Assembly: GCF_900156425.1 (NCBI RefSeq) | Contig: NZ_FTNO01000001.1 | Location: 682,001 to 746,000, forward strand | Direction: 5' to 3' | Length of the DNA: 64,000 bases | DNA from: Haladaptatus litoreus | GTDB lineage: Archaea > Halobacteriota > Halobacteria > Halobacteriales > Haladaptataceae | Part shown: one piece after another, positions 26,357-35,036 of the stretch | Numbering within the stretch: position 1 is the first letter of the stretch | Layout of the letters: every line of letters starts with the position of its first letter | Program-made: the position numbers and the translations under genes | The notes under the pieces: generated by a model | The model's input: the letters and a program-made list of their open reading frames with translations, nothing else | What the model was told of the DNA's origin: nothing | Database searches by the model: none

Positions 26357-27226
26357 ATGCCCGCGCCGAACTGGAACGCTTTCACTGCTGTCACACTGGT
26401 CGTCCTCGTCATCCTCATCGCGCTGGCGCGGGCCTCCCAAGCGATGCTGGCCGGGGAGGACGACCAGTCCGCGGTGTCTGAAATCGACTCGAAGCCTGAT
26501 TTGGACTCATCTCCGGAGTCCGAATCGCAACCCGATTCCGAACCGTATCTGGAGTCCGAATCCCACCCCGTTTCCGAACCACGTCCGGATCCTGAACCAC
26601 GTCCAGATTTCGAGTCGAATCCCGAGGACGAACAGTCGCATCAGGAGTACGAGATGACGACGAAGATGCTTCTGTTGAACGTCGCGCTGAGCCAAGGGCT
26701 GTTCGGCGTGATGCTCGTCGTCGCGGCAGTGCTGGCCGGAATCCCGGCCATCGCACTCGGTGTCGAATCCGCGACCCTGCTTCAACTTGGAATCGGCATC
26801 GCCCTCGGCGTCGCGTTGTTCGTGGCGAACGAACTCGGCCAGCGCGGGGCAGACACGCTGGGCATCGACTACGAAGACGGTTTGCGCGAGATGCTGACGC
26901 CGGATTCGCTCCGCGGATGGGTGCTCCTGCTCGGCGGTGCTCTACCCATCATCGCGGGGTTCGAAGAACTGTTGTTTCGCTCGGCGCTCATCGGCGTGCT
27001 GGCCAGCGGCTACGGCCTGTCACCGTGGCTTCTGGCCGCGCTGTCGTCAATCGCGTTCGCGGTCGGACACGGCGCGCAAGGCCCGGCCGGAATCCTCGTG
27101 ACGGGCGCGCTTGGCGGCGTGCTCGCCGCCGCCTTCATCGCCACGGGAAGCCTGCTGGTCGTGGTCGTCGCTCACTACCTCGTCAACGCGCTGGAGTTCG
27201 TGGTTCACGCCGGGGACGAGGCGTGA
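26357..27226 (+). CDS. CPBP intramembrane metalloprotease with long acidic linker
   Basis: 289 aa. Helix 1 (about 8-28) is followed by a low-complexity Asp/Glu/Pro/Ser linker (35-98) of repeated SES-P, SEPRPDPEP-type units, then a CAAX/bacteriocin-processing (ABI) membrane domain with motif EELLFR (E203, E204, R208), FAVGH (H238) and HYLVNA near 272. These supply the glutamate and histidine metal ligands. Such proteases cleave prenylated or other membrane-embedded substrates. The repeated linker is unusual and probably extracytoplasmic. Ends 13 bp from the convergent spt5 gene. Confidence 0.8.
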   Translation: MPAPNWNAFTAVTLVVLVILIALARASQAMLAGEDDQSAVSEIDSKPDLDSSPESESQPDSEPYLESESHPVSEPRPDPEPRPDFESNPEDEQSHQEYEMTTKMLLLNVALSQGLFGVMLVVAAVLAGIPAIALGVESATLLQLGIGIALGVALFVANELGQRGADTLGIDYEDGLREMLTPDSLRGWVLLLGGALPIIAGFEELLFRSALIGVLASGYGLSPWLLAALSSIAFAVGHGAQGPAGILVTGALGGVLAAAFIATGSLLVVVVAHYLVNALEFVVHAGDEA

Positions 27227-27238
27227 GAGGGTCGACTT

Positions 27239-27676
27239 TTACCGTTCCTCTGAATCCAGCACACGAATCTGGTCACCGCGCACGGTAACCGGAATCGGAA
27301 CGGTCGCTTCGTACAGTTCGACCGTCACTTGGTCTTTACCTTCGTCGATGCGCTGAACTTGGGCTTTCTCGCCCTTGAACGGGCCAGCGATGAGTTCCAC
27401 GATGTCTCCCTCCGCGATACCCTCCACGTCGGGCGTGGGCGAGAGGAAGTGTTCGACTTCGGAGATACTGCTCACGCCGGGCACCATGCTCCGGGCGTGA
27501 GGAATCTCCTCCAGCACGCGGCTGATGACCGCGTCGTCTTCCGCCTCGACCATGACGTAACTCGTCAGCGAGTCGGGGGCGAGAACGGCGTGAATCTCCG
27601 GTTCCTCGCGGTTGACGATCATATCCGCGACGGTGCGTTCCTGACTTGCCGTGGTCTTTACTGCGTAAATTGACAT
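27239..27676 (-). CDS. spt5: Transcription elongation factor Spt5 (NusG)
   Basis: 145 aa. NGN domain (SIYAVKTTASQERTVADMI ... ARSMVPGVSSI) that clamps RNA polymerase together with Spt4, followed by a KOW domain (EGDIVELIAGPFKGEKAQVQ). Full family length. Ten bp after secE on the same strand, the usual archaeal secE-spt5 pair. Confidence 0.95.
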   Translation of the reverse strand: MSIYAVKTTASQERTVADMIVNREEPEIHAVLAPDSLTSYVMVEAEDDAVISRVLEEIPHARSMVPGVSSISEVEHFLSPTPDVEGIAEGDIVELIAGPFKGEKAQVQRIDEGKDQVTVELYEATVPIPVTVRGDQIRVLDSEER

Positions 27677-27686
27677 GGTATTTAAG

Positions 27687-27854
27687 TTAGGCCGGGAGGA
27701 AGCTCATCACGACGAAGATGGTGAAGCCGAGCAGTCCGACGAGGAGGATACCCGCGCCAGCAATCTTCGAAATCTGTGAAAATTCGTCCCACGAGGGTGT
27801 ACTCGCCAGTTTGAGCACGCGAATGTACGACGCGACATCGAGTTTGACATCCAT
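27687..27854 (-). CDS. secE: Protein translocase SecE/Sec61-gamma
   Basis: 55 aa, read from ATG 27854 (MDVKLDVASYIRVLKLASTP). An amphipathic cytoplasmic helix with the conserved P-S/T-W-x-E-F motif (PSWDEFSQISK) is followed by one membrane helix (GILLVGLLGFTIFVVMSFL). It clamps SecY in the translocon. Size and layout match archaeal SecE. Too short for most gene finders but certain from the motif and its position before spt5. Confidence 0.9.
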   Translation of the reverse strand: MDVKLDVASYIRVLKLASTPSWDEFSQISKIAGAGILLVGLLGFTIFVVMSFLPA

Positions 27855-27942
27855 AGTTAGTTGTGTTTAGCTATCGGGCTTTTTCTATCTTTCCAAGGTC
27901 AGCCGAGAGCGTCGTTTGTGTAGACAGGGGAAGCACCCCCAC

Positions 27943-28367
27943 TTATTGACAACCGCTTGCCATCGAATCGAGCGGAAATTCCAGTCGATCGGCAGTTCGA
28001 ACGCGAATCACGACCCAATAACACTCTCCCGAACGATTTCTCGCAAGAATTTGCTGGCGTTTCCACTCTCCGTCGTCCATGCGGGCTTCGATGGTGAACT
28101 GTCCTTTTTCGTGCGTCCACGGTTCGTCGATTACCGGCGCGGGATTCGATTTCGTTCCCAATTCTGACGACCGGGCGAGCGAATAGTCTGCCCGTGAACC
28201 GTCTCTCCCTTGCGCTCGATACGGACGTGAATATCGTGGGACGAATCATCGAGATTGATGAGCGAGACGTTCGACAGTTCGACCGACTGCGAACCGAACG
28301 CGGAACAACCAGAGAACGCCACCGCTGGCGGAATGCTGGAAAGCAGTTGCCGTCGGTGCAGGGTCAT
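27943..28367 (-). pseudogene. Frameshifted small Tat lipoprotein gene
   Basis: The first part (28367 to about 28150) encodes MTLHRRQLLSSIPPAVAFSGC with a twin-arginine pair and lipobox, then a beta-rich domain ending in RSPGRQ. That frame hits a stop at 28131. The protein-like sequence continues in another frame from about 28161 (GTKSNPAPVIDEPWTHEKGQ) to the stop at 27943, with YWVVIRV and a terminal SGC. Joined, they give one ~140-aa haloarchaeal lipoprotein of unknown function. A 1-nt indel or sequencing error near 28150 explains it. Located between secE and ftsZ1. Confidence 0.6.
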
Positions 28368-28402
28368 TCGATTGGTTTCGTTGAGAAAGAGAAACCGTTC
28401 GA

Positions 28403-29560
28403 TTACTCGACGTAGTCGATGTCTTTCGTCTGGCTTTGTGCTTGCGCCCGCTCTTCGTCACTGCGACCGTAGATTTGCGGCGACTGAACGCCGGTGACGA
28501 CAATCATGGTGCGCATGGAGCCCTCCAGGTCCTCGTCGATGGAGGTACCCCAGATGATGCGTGCGTCGGGGTCGATGCGGTCGTAAATCTGTTCGACCAC
28601 GCCTTCCGCCTCCTCGATGGACATGTCGTTGCCACCGGTGACGTTGACCAGCGCGGATTTCGCGCCGCTGATGTCTACGTCGAGGAGCGGCGAGCGCAGG
28701 GCACTTTTGACCGAGTCCTGTGCCTTCGAATCCGAATCGCTCTCGCCCAGTCCAATCATCGCTACGCCGCCTTTTTCCATGACGGTACGAACGTCGGCGA
28801 AGTCCAGATTGACCAGTCCGGGTTTCGTGATGAGTTCCGTGATTCCCTTCACGGAGCGCATGAGAACTTCGTCCGCGACCTTGAACGCCTGCTTGACGGG
28901 CAGTTTACCCACGGAGTCGAGCAGTCGGTCGTTCGGGACGACGATGACCGTGTCGCTCACGTCGCGCAGTCGCTCCAGTCCGGCCTCGGCGTTGGTGCGT
29001 CGGACTTCACCTTCCGCTGTGAACGGCGTCGTGACGATGGCAATCGTCAGCGCGCCCGCTTCGCGCGCGGCTTTTGCGACGACCGGGGCGCTGCCGGTTC
29101 CGGTTCCGCCACCGAGTCCAGCGGTGACGAACACCATGTCCGAGCCCTGAATCGCGTCATAAATATCCTCCTGACTTTCGAGCGCGGCTTCCTCGCCGAC
29201 CTGCGGAAGCGACCCTGCGCCGCGTCCGCTGGTCTTTTGCTCGCCCATCAGAATCTTCGTGTCCGCTTCGATTTCCACGAGGTGCTGAACGTCGGTGTTC
29301 GCGGCGACCAGCGACGCGCCGTGGATTCCTTCTTCGGCCATTCGGTTGACCGTGTTTCCTCCGCCACCGCCGCAGCCGACGACGGTGATGTTCGTCTGGA
29401 GGTCTTTGAGTACGTCTTGTAGTTGATCGTCGGTCATCGTGCCCGATGGGGTCGTACCCGACGGGGCGGCCTCGTTTCTGGCACCACCGATTTGCGTCTG
29501 GGAGGCGTTTTGTTGCTCCCCTTCTGCCTCCTCAATGGCGTCTTCGACAATGGAGTCCAT
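28403..29560 (-). CDS. ftsZ1: Cell division protein FtsZ1
   Basis: 385 aa. GTPase forming the division ring with FtsZ2. The tubulin signature [11 protein letters not shown]-terminal [13 protein letters not shown] and the T7 loop [11 protein letters not shown] are intact. The N-terminal extension [15 protein letters not shown] is characteristic of FtsZ1. ATG 29560 is chosen over 29581 because a TATA-like box at 29587-29597 leaves the right spacing for 29560. Neighbourhood ftsZ1-secE-spt5 is common in haloarchaea. Confidence 0.95.
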   Translation of the reverse strand: MDSIVEDAIEEAEGEQQNASQTQIGGARNEAAPSGTTPSGTMTDDQLQDVLKDLQTNITVVGCGGGGGNTVNRMAEEGIHGASLVAANTDVQHLVEIEADTKILMGEQKTSGRGAGSLPQVGEEAALESQEDIYDAIQGSDMVFVTAGLGGGTGTGSAPVVAKAAREAGALTIAIVTTPFTAEGEVRRTNAEAGLERLRDVSDTVIVVPNDRLLDSVGKLPVKQAFKVADEVLMRSVKGITELITKPGLVNLDFADVRTVMEKGGVAMIGLGESDSDSKAQDSVKSALRSPLLDVDISGAKSALVNVTGGNDMSIEEAEGVVEQIYDRIDPDARIIWGTSIDEDLEGSMRTMIVVTGVQSPQIYGRSDEERAQAQSQTKDIDYVE

Positions 29561-29586
29561 CCTTGAGGTTTGGTTTACCAACGCAG

Positions 29587-29597
29587 ATTAATTATCT
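29587..29597 (-). promoter_or_regulatory. TATA element of ftsZ1
   Basis: GATAATTAAT on the minus strand 27-37 nt before ATG 29560. Confidence 0.45.
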
Positions 29598-29695
29598 TTC
29601 CCCTCTGGATGACGCACGTCTGACGACCGTTCGCACATCACACATGTATTAATCAATATGTGACCAACTGATTTACCACGCGAAACGTTCCAAAA

Positions 29696-31078
29696 TCATA
29701 TGGAAAACCGATGTGTGCGTTCGGTTCGCACGGCTTCCGGGGGAATCGTCCGTTCTGCGACCGTTACCGCGGTTCCCGCCGAGAGTTTCCCGAATTTCGG
29801 TCCCTCCGAAACACCCAGTTTCCGGGCTTTTTCGGGGTCGAAGCCGACCTCACGCGCCACGATTTCGTCCGGCGTTCGTTCGACCTCGTCGTACTTTCGG
29901 TCGAGAAGCGCCGCCAGCGCGTCGATGATGGCGTCGTAATCGCCCGGGCCGTGAACTGCCGCCCGCCCCGAAACTCGCGTTCCCCCTTGTTCGGTTTCGA
30001 ACGCGATGGCGTGCTTTGCAACCGCGTCTCGCGTCTCCTCGCGGTCGATTCCCGTCGTGCTGTCGAGTAAGTCGCTGGGAAGCGAGACGACTTCGAACTC
30101 GTTCGGGTCGTCTGCATCGTCCGTGTCGCCCGCACTGTTAGTGTCGTCCGCACTGTCCACGTCGCCCGCCATCTCCCCGAATCGCAGTCCGGATTCGACC
30201 GACGACAGTTCGGTTTCCAGTTCTTCCCCGAGCGAGAGGGAAACCCCGGACACCTCCCGAACCCACGTCTCGCTCACGATTCGGTAGCCGAGGTCGGCGA
30301 CGACCGATTCCAGTTCCGGGTACGCTCCCTCACAGACTGCGTACTCCGCGCCGCTTCGCTCGAACGCCTGCCGAATCGTTTCCCGTGCCTGTGACTTCTC
30401 CGGCGACCCGAGTTCCTCCAGATTCCAGTCCGAGGCGATGTGGCCGACGGCCCAGTCCGTCTCGCGGACGATTCGCTCGAAGCGCGGGACGTAGTGACCG
30501 CCGCCGAAACCAACCAGCTGTCGCTCACGCGTCGGTTCGACGCCGCGAAGGTCGAGGATGGCCTGCGCGACTGCGCGCGCCGCGTCGGAATCGCTCCACT
30601 GTTCGTCGCCGCTTCCGAGTTCCACGAACATGGACGGAACGCCAACTTCGCTCGGCCCGTGATGAGTACACTCCATGCCGACCTCGTAGGATTCCGGCGC
30701 GTGCTTGTCGAACGAATCGAGCAGTTTCTTCTGCGCGTTCGGGGACGTTTCCGCGAGATTTCCGTCCGTTCCGCCGTACTCCGCCGGGCCGAAGTTGCCC
30801 GTGAAGTGTGCCGTCAGCAGTGGGCCGGTATCGCCCGAATGGCGGGAGGCGAAGACGAGCATCTCAGGATCCGAGAACGCCTCTGCAACGTTCTCGATGT
30901 CGAGGTGGAGGGATTCGAACTCGCGGAGTTCGAATCCCTCGCGCTGGTAGTACGCCCCGCCACCGTCGGCGTCGGGGCGAGAATCGTCTTCGTTTTCCGT
31001 CCACTCCGCTTCCGAACGCAGATACTCGCCGATGTGTTCCGACGCATAATCGGCGCGGCTGACGACGACGGCAATCAT
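29696..31078 (-). CDS. dtdA: D-aminoacyl-tRNA deacylase, archaeal DtdA type
   Basis: 460 aa. Removes D-amino acids from mischarged tRNA. The DtdA (GEK1) fold is recognisable from MIAVVVSRADYASEHIGEYL, FASRHSGDTGPLLTAH, the ECTHHGPSEV metal region and VGFGGGHYVPRF. An acidic insert of repeated SADDTNSAGDTDDADD (about 305-322) splits off a C-terminal domain (VGFDPEKARKLGVSEGPKFGKL), seen in haloarchaeal members. Longer than the ~270-aa core enzymes because of this addition. Confidence 0.9.
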   Translation of the reverse strand: MIAVVVSRADYASEHIGEYLRSEAEWTENEDDSRPDADGGGAYYQREGFELREFESLHLDIENVAEAFSDPEMLVFASRHSGDTGPLLTAHFTGNFGPAEYGGTDGNLAETSPNAQKKLLDSFDKHAPESYEVGMECTHHGPSEVGVPSMFVELGSGDEQWSDSDAARAVAQAILDLRGVEPTRERQLVGFGGGHYVPRFERIVRETDWAVGHIASDWNLEELGSPEKSQARETIRQAFERSGAEYAVCEGAYPELESVVADLGYRIVSETWVREVSGVSLSLGEELETELSSVESGLRFGEMAGDVDSADDTNSAGDTDDADDPNEFEVVSLPSDLLDSTTGIDREETRDAVAKHAIAFETEQGGTRVSGRAAVHGPGDYDAIIDALAALLDRKYDEVERTPDEIVAREVGFDPEKARKLGVSEGPKFGKLSAGTAVTVAERTIPPEAVRTERTHRFSI

Positions 31079-31159
31079 GGTCAGAACTCCGTGCTAAAAT
31101 CGAAAAAGGGCGTCGAATGTGGGTTGACTTCTACGGGCACTATCGAAGTGCCGAAACGG

Positions 31160-32449
31160 TCAGACCTGTTCTGCCGGTGCCGGTTCGCCGCCGGAAATGC
31201 GCTTGTAGACGCGGCCGACGAGGAATTGCAGCGCCTCCCGACGAGTCGCCAACAGCGCGAGTCCGAGGACGATGTAGACGGCGCTGAACGCGATGAGTGC
31301 GTCGTAGTGGTGGAAGTCGGGGTACAACTGTACGAGGAACAACACGAGCAGTGCGAGGGCTTCGCGGATGCTGATGGTGAAGTTGACCAGAATTGACAGC
31401 GCGAAGAAGCTCTGTGCGGCGGTGAGCCAGATTTCACCGGCTTGTTTCTGGCCGAGCGGCAGGGTTTCGAGACTGCCGAGCGAGATGCTGTACACGAGGA
31501 CGAGGGTTCCGATGAGGAGCGTCCACTGGTTGAGTTTCGAGGAGATGAGCGCGTTGAACGCCGCCGTCGAACGCGCCTTGTTGACCAGATACGCGACGAC
31601 GATGAGTTCCGGACTCTCGCTGGCGAGCGGCGCAACCCACTGAATCATCAGGAACGAAGGAACGCCGATTTGCTCTCCGTATGCCTCCAATCCATGCGCG
31701 AACGGTTCGACGGCGGTGAAAATGACGACAGCCGAGAACGCGAACATCCCGAGGTAGATGGGAACACGAATGCTCTTTTTGAACGACTGGAAGTACGCCG
31801 GGACGCCGACCTGCTCCTCGTCGGTGTGCGGCGCGTTCAGCGTGAAGATGATGTACGTGAAGTACAGGCCGACGAGGAACACCATGTCAGGCCATCCGAT
31901 GCCGTCGCCGAGGGGCACGAAGAAGGCGTAGACGGTTGCGGCGAAGAGGAAGAGGATTTCAGTCGAAATATCCGGGTCGAGTTTCACCCGGTCGGCGAGG
32001 AAGCCCCTCCGACTTTCGACCGCGGGGTCGTTCGTCGTCTTCGCTTTGTAGATGGCGAACACGGCGATAGCCGACCAACCGAGTCCGATGAGGATGCGGT
32101 TCGCGCCGGTCATGTTCGCGACGGCGAGGCTCGCGTTCTCCGTCCCGCGAGGGGTTCCGGCGAACGCGCCCGCATTCCACGCGTACAGTGCGTCAACTGC
32201 GTATTCGGGCGCGACGGCGAGAACGGCGAGGATAGCGAGCGCGAACGCGCGTGGAACGTCTTCCTCCGCCGTCTCGGCACCCCATGCGAGCAAAAACGAT
32301 GCCCCGAGTACCGAGATTCCTGTGATGGCAATCGTTTGGAGTGTCGAAAGGGAATGGGCGTTTCCAGTCGCCCACAGCCCCATCCACGGTGCCGTCAGAA
32401 GCACCGAAAGCAAAACTGCTGTAAGAGGATGTCGTAATCGTCCGGTCAT
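31160..32449 (-). CDS. CaCA-type sodium:calcium antiporter, divergent
   Basis: 429 aa with about eleven membrane helices. Two inverted alpha repeats can be seen: AVAPEYAVDALYAW...ANMTGANRILIGLGW and PLASESPELIVVAYLV...ALISSKLNQWTL. Acidic residues lie where calcium is bound, but the usual GSN motif is changed to GAN and SSK, so ion selectivity is uncertain. The N-terminus may be a cleaved signal or first helix. Lies head-to-tail with a canonical antiporter gene. Confidence 0.8.
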   Translation of the reverse strand: MTGRLRHPLTAVLLSVLLTAPWMGLWATGNAHSLSTLQTIAITGISVLGASFLLAWGAETAEEDVPRAFALAILAVLAVAPEYAVDALYAWNAGAFAGTPRGTENASLAVANMTGANRILIGLGWSAIAVFAIYKAKTTNDPAVESRRGFLADRVKLDPDISTEILFLFAATVYAFFVPLGDGIGWPDMVFLVGLYFTYIIFTLNAPHTDEEQVGVPAYFQSFKKSIRVPIYLGMFAFSAVVIFTAVEPFAHGLEAYGEQIGVPSFLMIQWVAPLASESPELIVVAYLVNKARSTAAFNALISSKLNQWTLLIGTLVLVYSISLGSLETLPLGQKQAGEIWLTAAQSFFALSILVNFTISIREALALLVLFLVQLYPDFHHYDALIAFSAVYIVLGLALLATRREALQFLVGRVYKRISGGEPAPAEQV

Positions 32450-32495
32450 CGAAAATCAGTTGCTGGTCGCTTAAGGTAATCCTTGCGTTCCGGAA

Positions 32496-33461
32496 TCAGG
32501 GGAATAAGAGGAAGACGAACGCACCGTATCCGGCGACGAGCATCAGACCGTTAAATCGCGAGACGTGGAGTCGGTGTGCCATCAGTGCCATCGCGCCGAC
32601 GGTGAAGGCGATGAGGAACGGGAACTCGAAGTTCTGCGTCGCAACCGGAACGTTCACGGGGACGACCAGCGCCAGCACGCCGATAACCGCGAGGATGTTG
32701 TAGATGTTGCTCCCGATAACGTTGCTGATGCTCAAGTCCGCTTCGTCGCGGGCGGAACTGACCATCGAGGTGGCGAGTTCGGGAAGCGAGGTGCCGAACG
32801 CCACGACGGTGAGGCCGATGAAGAGGTCGGAGAAGCCGAACCCGCGGAGTAGTTCGACGCTTCCCATGATGAGCAGACGCGACCCCGCCAGCAGGACGGC
32901 AACCGAGAGGACGAACATGCCGACGGTGCGCACGTTGACGGTTCCGTCGTCGCCGACTTCGTCGGTGACGGCGGCCTCGTCGCCGCCGCGGCGCGTGTGC
33001 CGGAGGATGTAGATGGTAAAGATGACGAGAACGGCGAGCAACAGCGCGCCGTCAGCCGCACCGAGCACGCCGTCGCTTCCCAGAACGACGAGGAGGACGA
33101 CGGCGGCGAGCATGAACGACCCGTGTCGCCATAGCAAGTCGCGGTTGACTGCCAGCGGTTGGACGAGTGCGGACGCACCCAACACGAGGCCGATATTGGC
33201 GATGTTCGACCCGACGATGTTGCCGAGGCCGATGTCGCCGGAGACGGAGACAGCACCGATGAGGCTGACGAACAGTTCCGGCGCGGTCGTCGCAAAGGCG
33301 ATGATTGTAACGCCGATAGTCACCGGAGCGATGCCGACGCCGAGCGCGAGCGACGATGCGCTATCCACGAGCAGTTCTGCACCGAAATAGAGGAGGACGA
33401 TACCACCGAGCAGTAACAGCAGGTCGGTGGACATTCCCATCGTGAGTTGCGGCGCGTACAT
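32496..33461 (-). CDS. Calcium/sodium antiporter (YrbG-like)
   Basis: 321 aa, ten helices. Both alpha repeats are canonical: AFATTAPELFVSL..GNIVGSNIANIG and AFGTSLPELATSM..SNVIGSNIYNIL, with glutamates and the GSN motifs that form the calcium site. An acidic loop (GGDEAAVTDEVGDDGTV) separates the halves. Starts at 33461, 33440 or 33434 are possible; the TATA box at 33487-33496 favours 33461. Confidence 0.85.
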   Translation of the reverse strand: MYAPQLTMGMSTDLLLLLGGIVLLYFGAELLVDSASSLALGVGIAPVTIGVTIIAFATTAPELFVSLIGAVSVSGDIGLGNIVGSNIANIGLVLGASALVQPLAVNRDLLWRHGSFMLAAVVLLVVLGSDGVLGAADGALLLAVLVIFTIYILRHTRRGGDEAAVTDEVGDDGTVNVRTVGMFVLSVAVLLAGSRLLIMGSVELLRGFGFSDLFIGLTVVAFGTSLPELATSMVSSARDEADLSISNVIGSNIYNILAVIGVLALVVPVNVPVATQNFEFPFLIAFTVGAMALMAHRLHVSRFNGLMLVAGYGAFVFLLFP

Positions 33462-33486
33462 TGTCTTCCTGATTCATTTCACCACC

Positions 33487-33496
33487 AATATATATT
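33487..33496. promoter_or_regulatory. Palindromic TATA shared by antiporter and aroE
   Basis: AATATATATT is self-complementary. It is 26-35 nt before the minus-strand antiporter ATG (33461) and 45-54 nt before aroE ATG (33541), so it could direct TBP binding both ways. Confidence 0.5.
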
Positions 33497-33540
33497 ACTT
33501 CCGACGAATGGGTTATTCGTTAGCAGACCACAGATGACGT

Positions 33541-34338
33541 ATGGACGTTTACGGACTGCTCGGCAATCCCGTCGGCCACTCTCTGTCACCACCGATGCAC
33601 GAGTCAGCATACGACGAACTCGGATTGAACGCGAGATATGTAACTTTTGAACCAGAAAAAATCGAGGCAGCAATCGAGGGCGCACAGGCCCTCGGCATCC
33701 AGGGATTGAACGTCACGATTCCGTTCAAAGAAGACGCCCTCTCCCATGTCGAAGCCGATTCGCTCGCGGAGCGAATCGGCGCGGTGAACACGATTGATTT
33801 CTCTGGCTCTGGAACTCCAACCGGCCACAACACGGACGCAGAGGGCGCGCGCCGCGCGTTCTCCCGCCACGACGTGGCGCTCGACGGTACATCCGCGGTC
33901 GTCGTCGGTGCTGGCGGGGCGGCCCGCGCGATCGCGTTCATGCTGACAGACGAGGGCGCGACGGTTCGGATTGCCAACCGAACGGTCGCGCGCGCCGAAT
34001 CGCTAGCCGAGGACGTGCCGGGCGCGAGCGCGCACGGACTGGACGAGTTGGGCGACATCGTTCCCGAGGCGGACGTGCTGGTCAACGCGACGAGCGTCGG
34101 GATGGAGGAGGACGTTTCCCCGGTTCCGCAAGCGGTTCTTCACCCCGGCCTCGCGGTGATGGACGCAGTGTACCGACCGCTCGAAACTACACTTCTGCGC
34201 GAGGCGGCCAACATCGGGGCCACGACCATCGACGGCGCGTGGATGCTACTGTTTCAAGGCGTCGCGGCGTTTGAAATATGGACAGACGCATCGGCTCCCG
34301 TCGAACGGATGGACGCCGCCTTGCGAAGACGCCTTTAA
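33541..34338 (+). CDS. aroE: Shikimate dehydrogenase
   Basis: 265 aa. Reduces 3-dehydroshikimate to shikimate with NADPH. The substrate site is [14 protein letters not shown] at the N-terminus, with catalytic Lys and Asp in [10 protein letters not shown] and [11 protein letters not shown]. The NADPH loop is [13 protein letters not shown] with NRTVARAE, and NATSVGM follows. Full family length. First step-gene in this stretch feeding chorismate to the pab genes downstream. Its stop codon lies within the promoter of the next gene. Confidence 0.95.
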   Translation: MDVYGLLGNPVGHSLSPPMHESAYDELGLNARYVTFEPEKIEAAIEGAQALGIQGLNVTIPFKEDALSHVEADSLAERIGAVNTIDFSGSGTPTGHNTDAEGARRAFSRHDVALDGTSAVVVGAGGAARAIAFMLTDEGATVRIANRTVARAESLAEDVPGASAHGLDELGDIVPEADVLVNATSVGMEEDVSPVPQAVLHPGLAVMDAVYRPLETTLLREAANIGATTIDGAWMLLFQGVAAFEIWTDASAPVERMDAALRRRL

Positions 34339-34339
34339 G
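34332..34339 (+). promoter_or_regulatory. TATA element inside the end of aroE
   Basis: CTTTAAGT overlaps the aroE stop codon and lies 26-33 nt before ATG 34365, so the HhH protein can have its own leaderless transcript. Confidence 0.45.
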
Positions 34340-34364
34340 TGATGGGACTTTGTACAGTCACGTA

Positions 34365-35036
34365 ATGGGGCTTATCACACGGCTGAAATCGCTGCTCGGT
34401 CTTGGCGATGAGCGTTCGCAAACGCGCCAGCGCGACTCCGGCGTGACGATAGAACGCGAACCGACCGAGACGCGAGAGCAACCGGATGCGACGAACGAGA
34501 AAGCGGTGAAAAAGACAGAACCCGACGAGTCCCCGGAATCGGACGCGACCCCGGAATCGGACGCGAGCGTCTCGACCGAGGACCTCGTGGACGAACCGAC
34601 CGACCACATCGAGGAGGCCGAAGCCGAATCGAAAGCCGAGTCGGAACCGGAAACCGCCGCGGAACCGGCGGAGGCCACCGGGCCGTCCGCGGAAGCGGGA
34701 CAGCCCGCACAAACCGAGGCGACGGAACCCGAACCCGGCCCGGAGGAAATCGAAGAAGCGGAATCCGAGGAAGTGGAAACCGGGGACGCGGAACCGGAGA
34801 CCGAGGAACCCGTCGATGAAATTGAACAGGCGGCGGAACCCGAACCGGAGACCGAGGCTGGCAGACCGCTCGAAGACGTGAAAGGTATCGGCCCGGCGTA
34901 CGCTGAGCGACTTCGCAACGCGGGCGTGGCCGACACGGCGGAGTTGGCGGTCGCCGATTCCGAGGAACTCGCGACAGAAACCGACCTCTCGGCGAAGCGA
35001 ATCGAAGGCTGGATAGAGCGTGCAAAATCGATGTGA
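34365..35036 (+). CDS. Helix-hairpin-helix protein with acidic repeat linker
   Basis: 223 aa from ATG 34365 (MGLITRLKSLLGLGDERSQT). Residues about 25-165 are a Glu/Pro/Ala/Ser-rich low-complexity linker with recurring ESEPE, AEPE and EPETE words. The last 55 residues are an HhH_5 domain (PLEDVKGIGPAYAERLRNAGVADTAELAV) that may bind DNA or RNA or mediate protein contacts. The start further upstream at 34278 would overlap aroE. Overlaps the pabB frame start by 17 nt, so the two are likely co-expressed. Confidence 0.75.
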   Translation: MGLITRLKSLLGLGDERSQTRQRDSGVTIEREPTETREQPDATNEKAVKKTEPDESPESDATPESDASVSTEDLVDEPTDHIEEAEAESKAESEPETAAEPAEATGPSAEAGQPAQTEATEPEPGPEEIEEAESEEVETGDAEPETEEPVDEIEQAAEPEPETEAGRPLEDVKGIGPAYAERLRNAGVADTAELAVADSEELATETDLSAKRIEGWIERAKSM

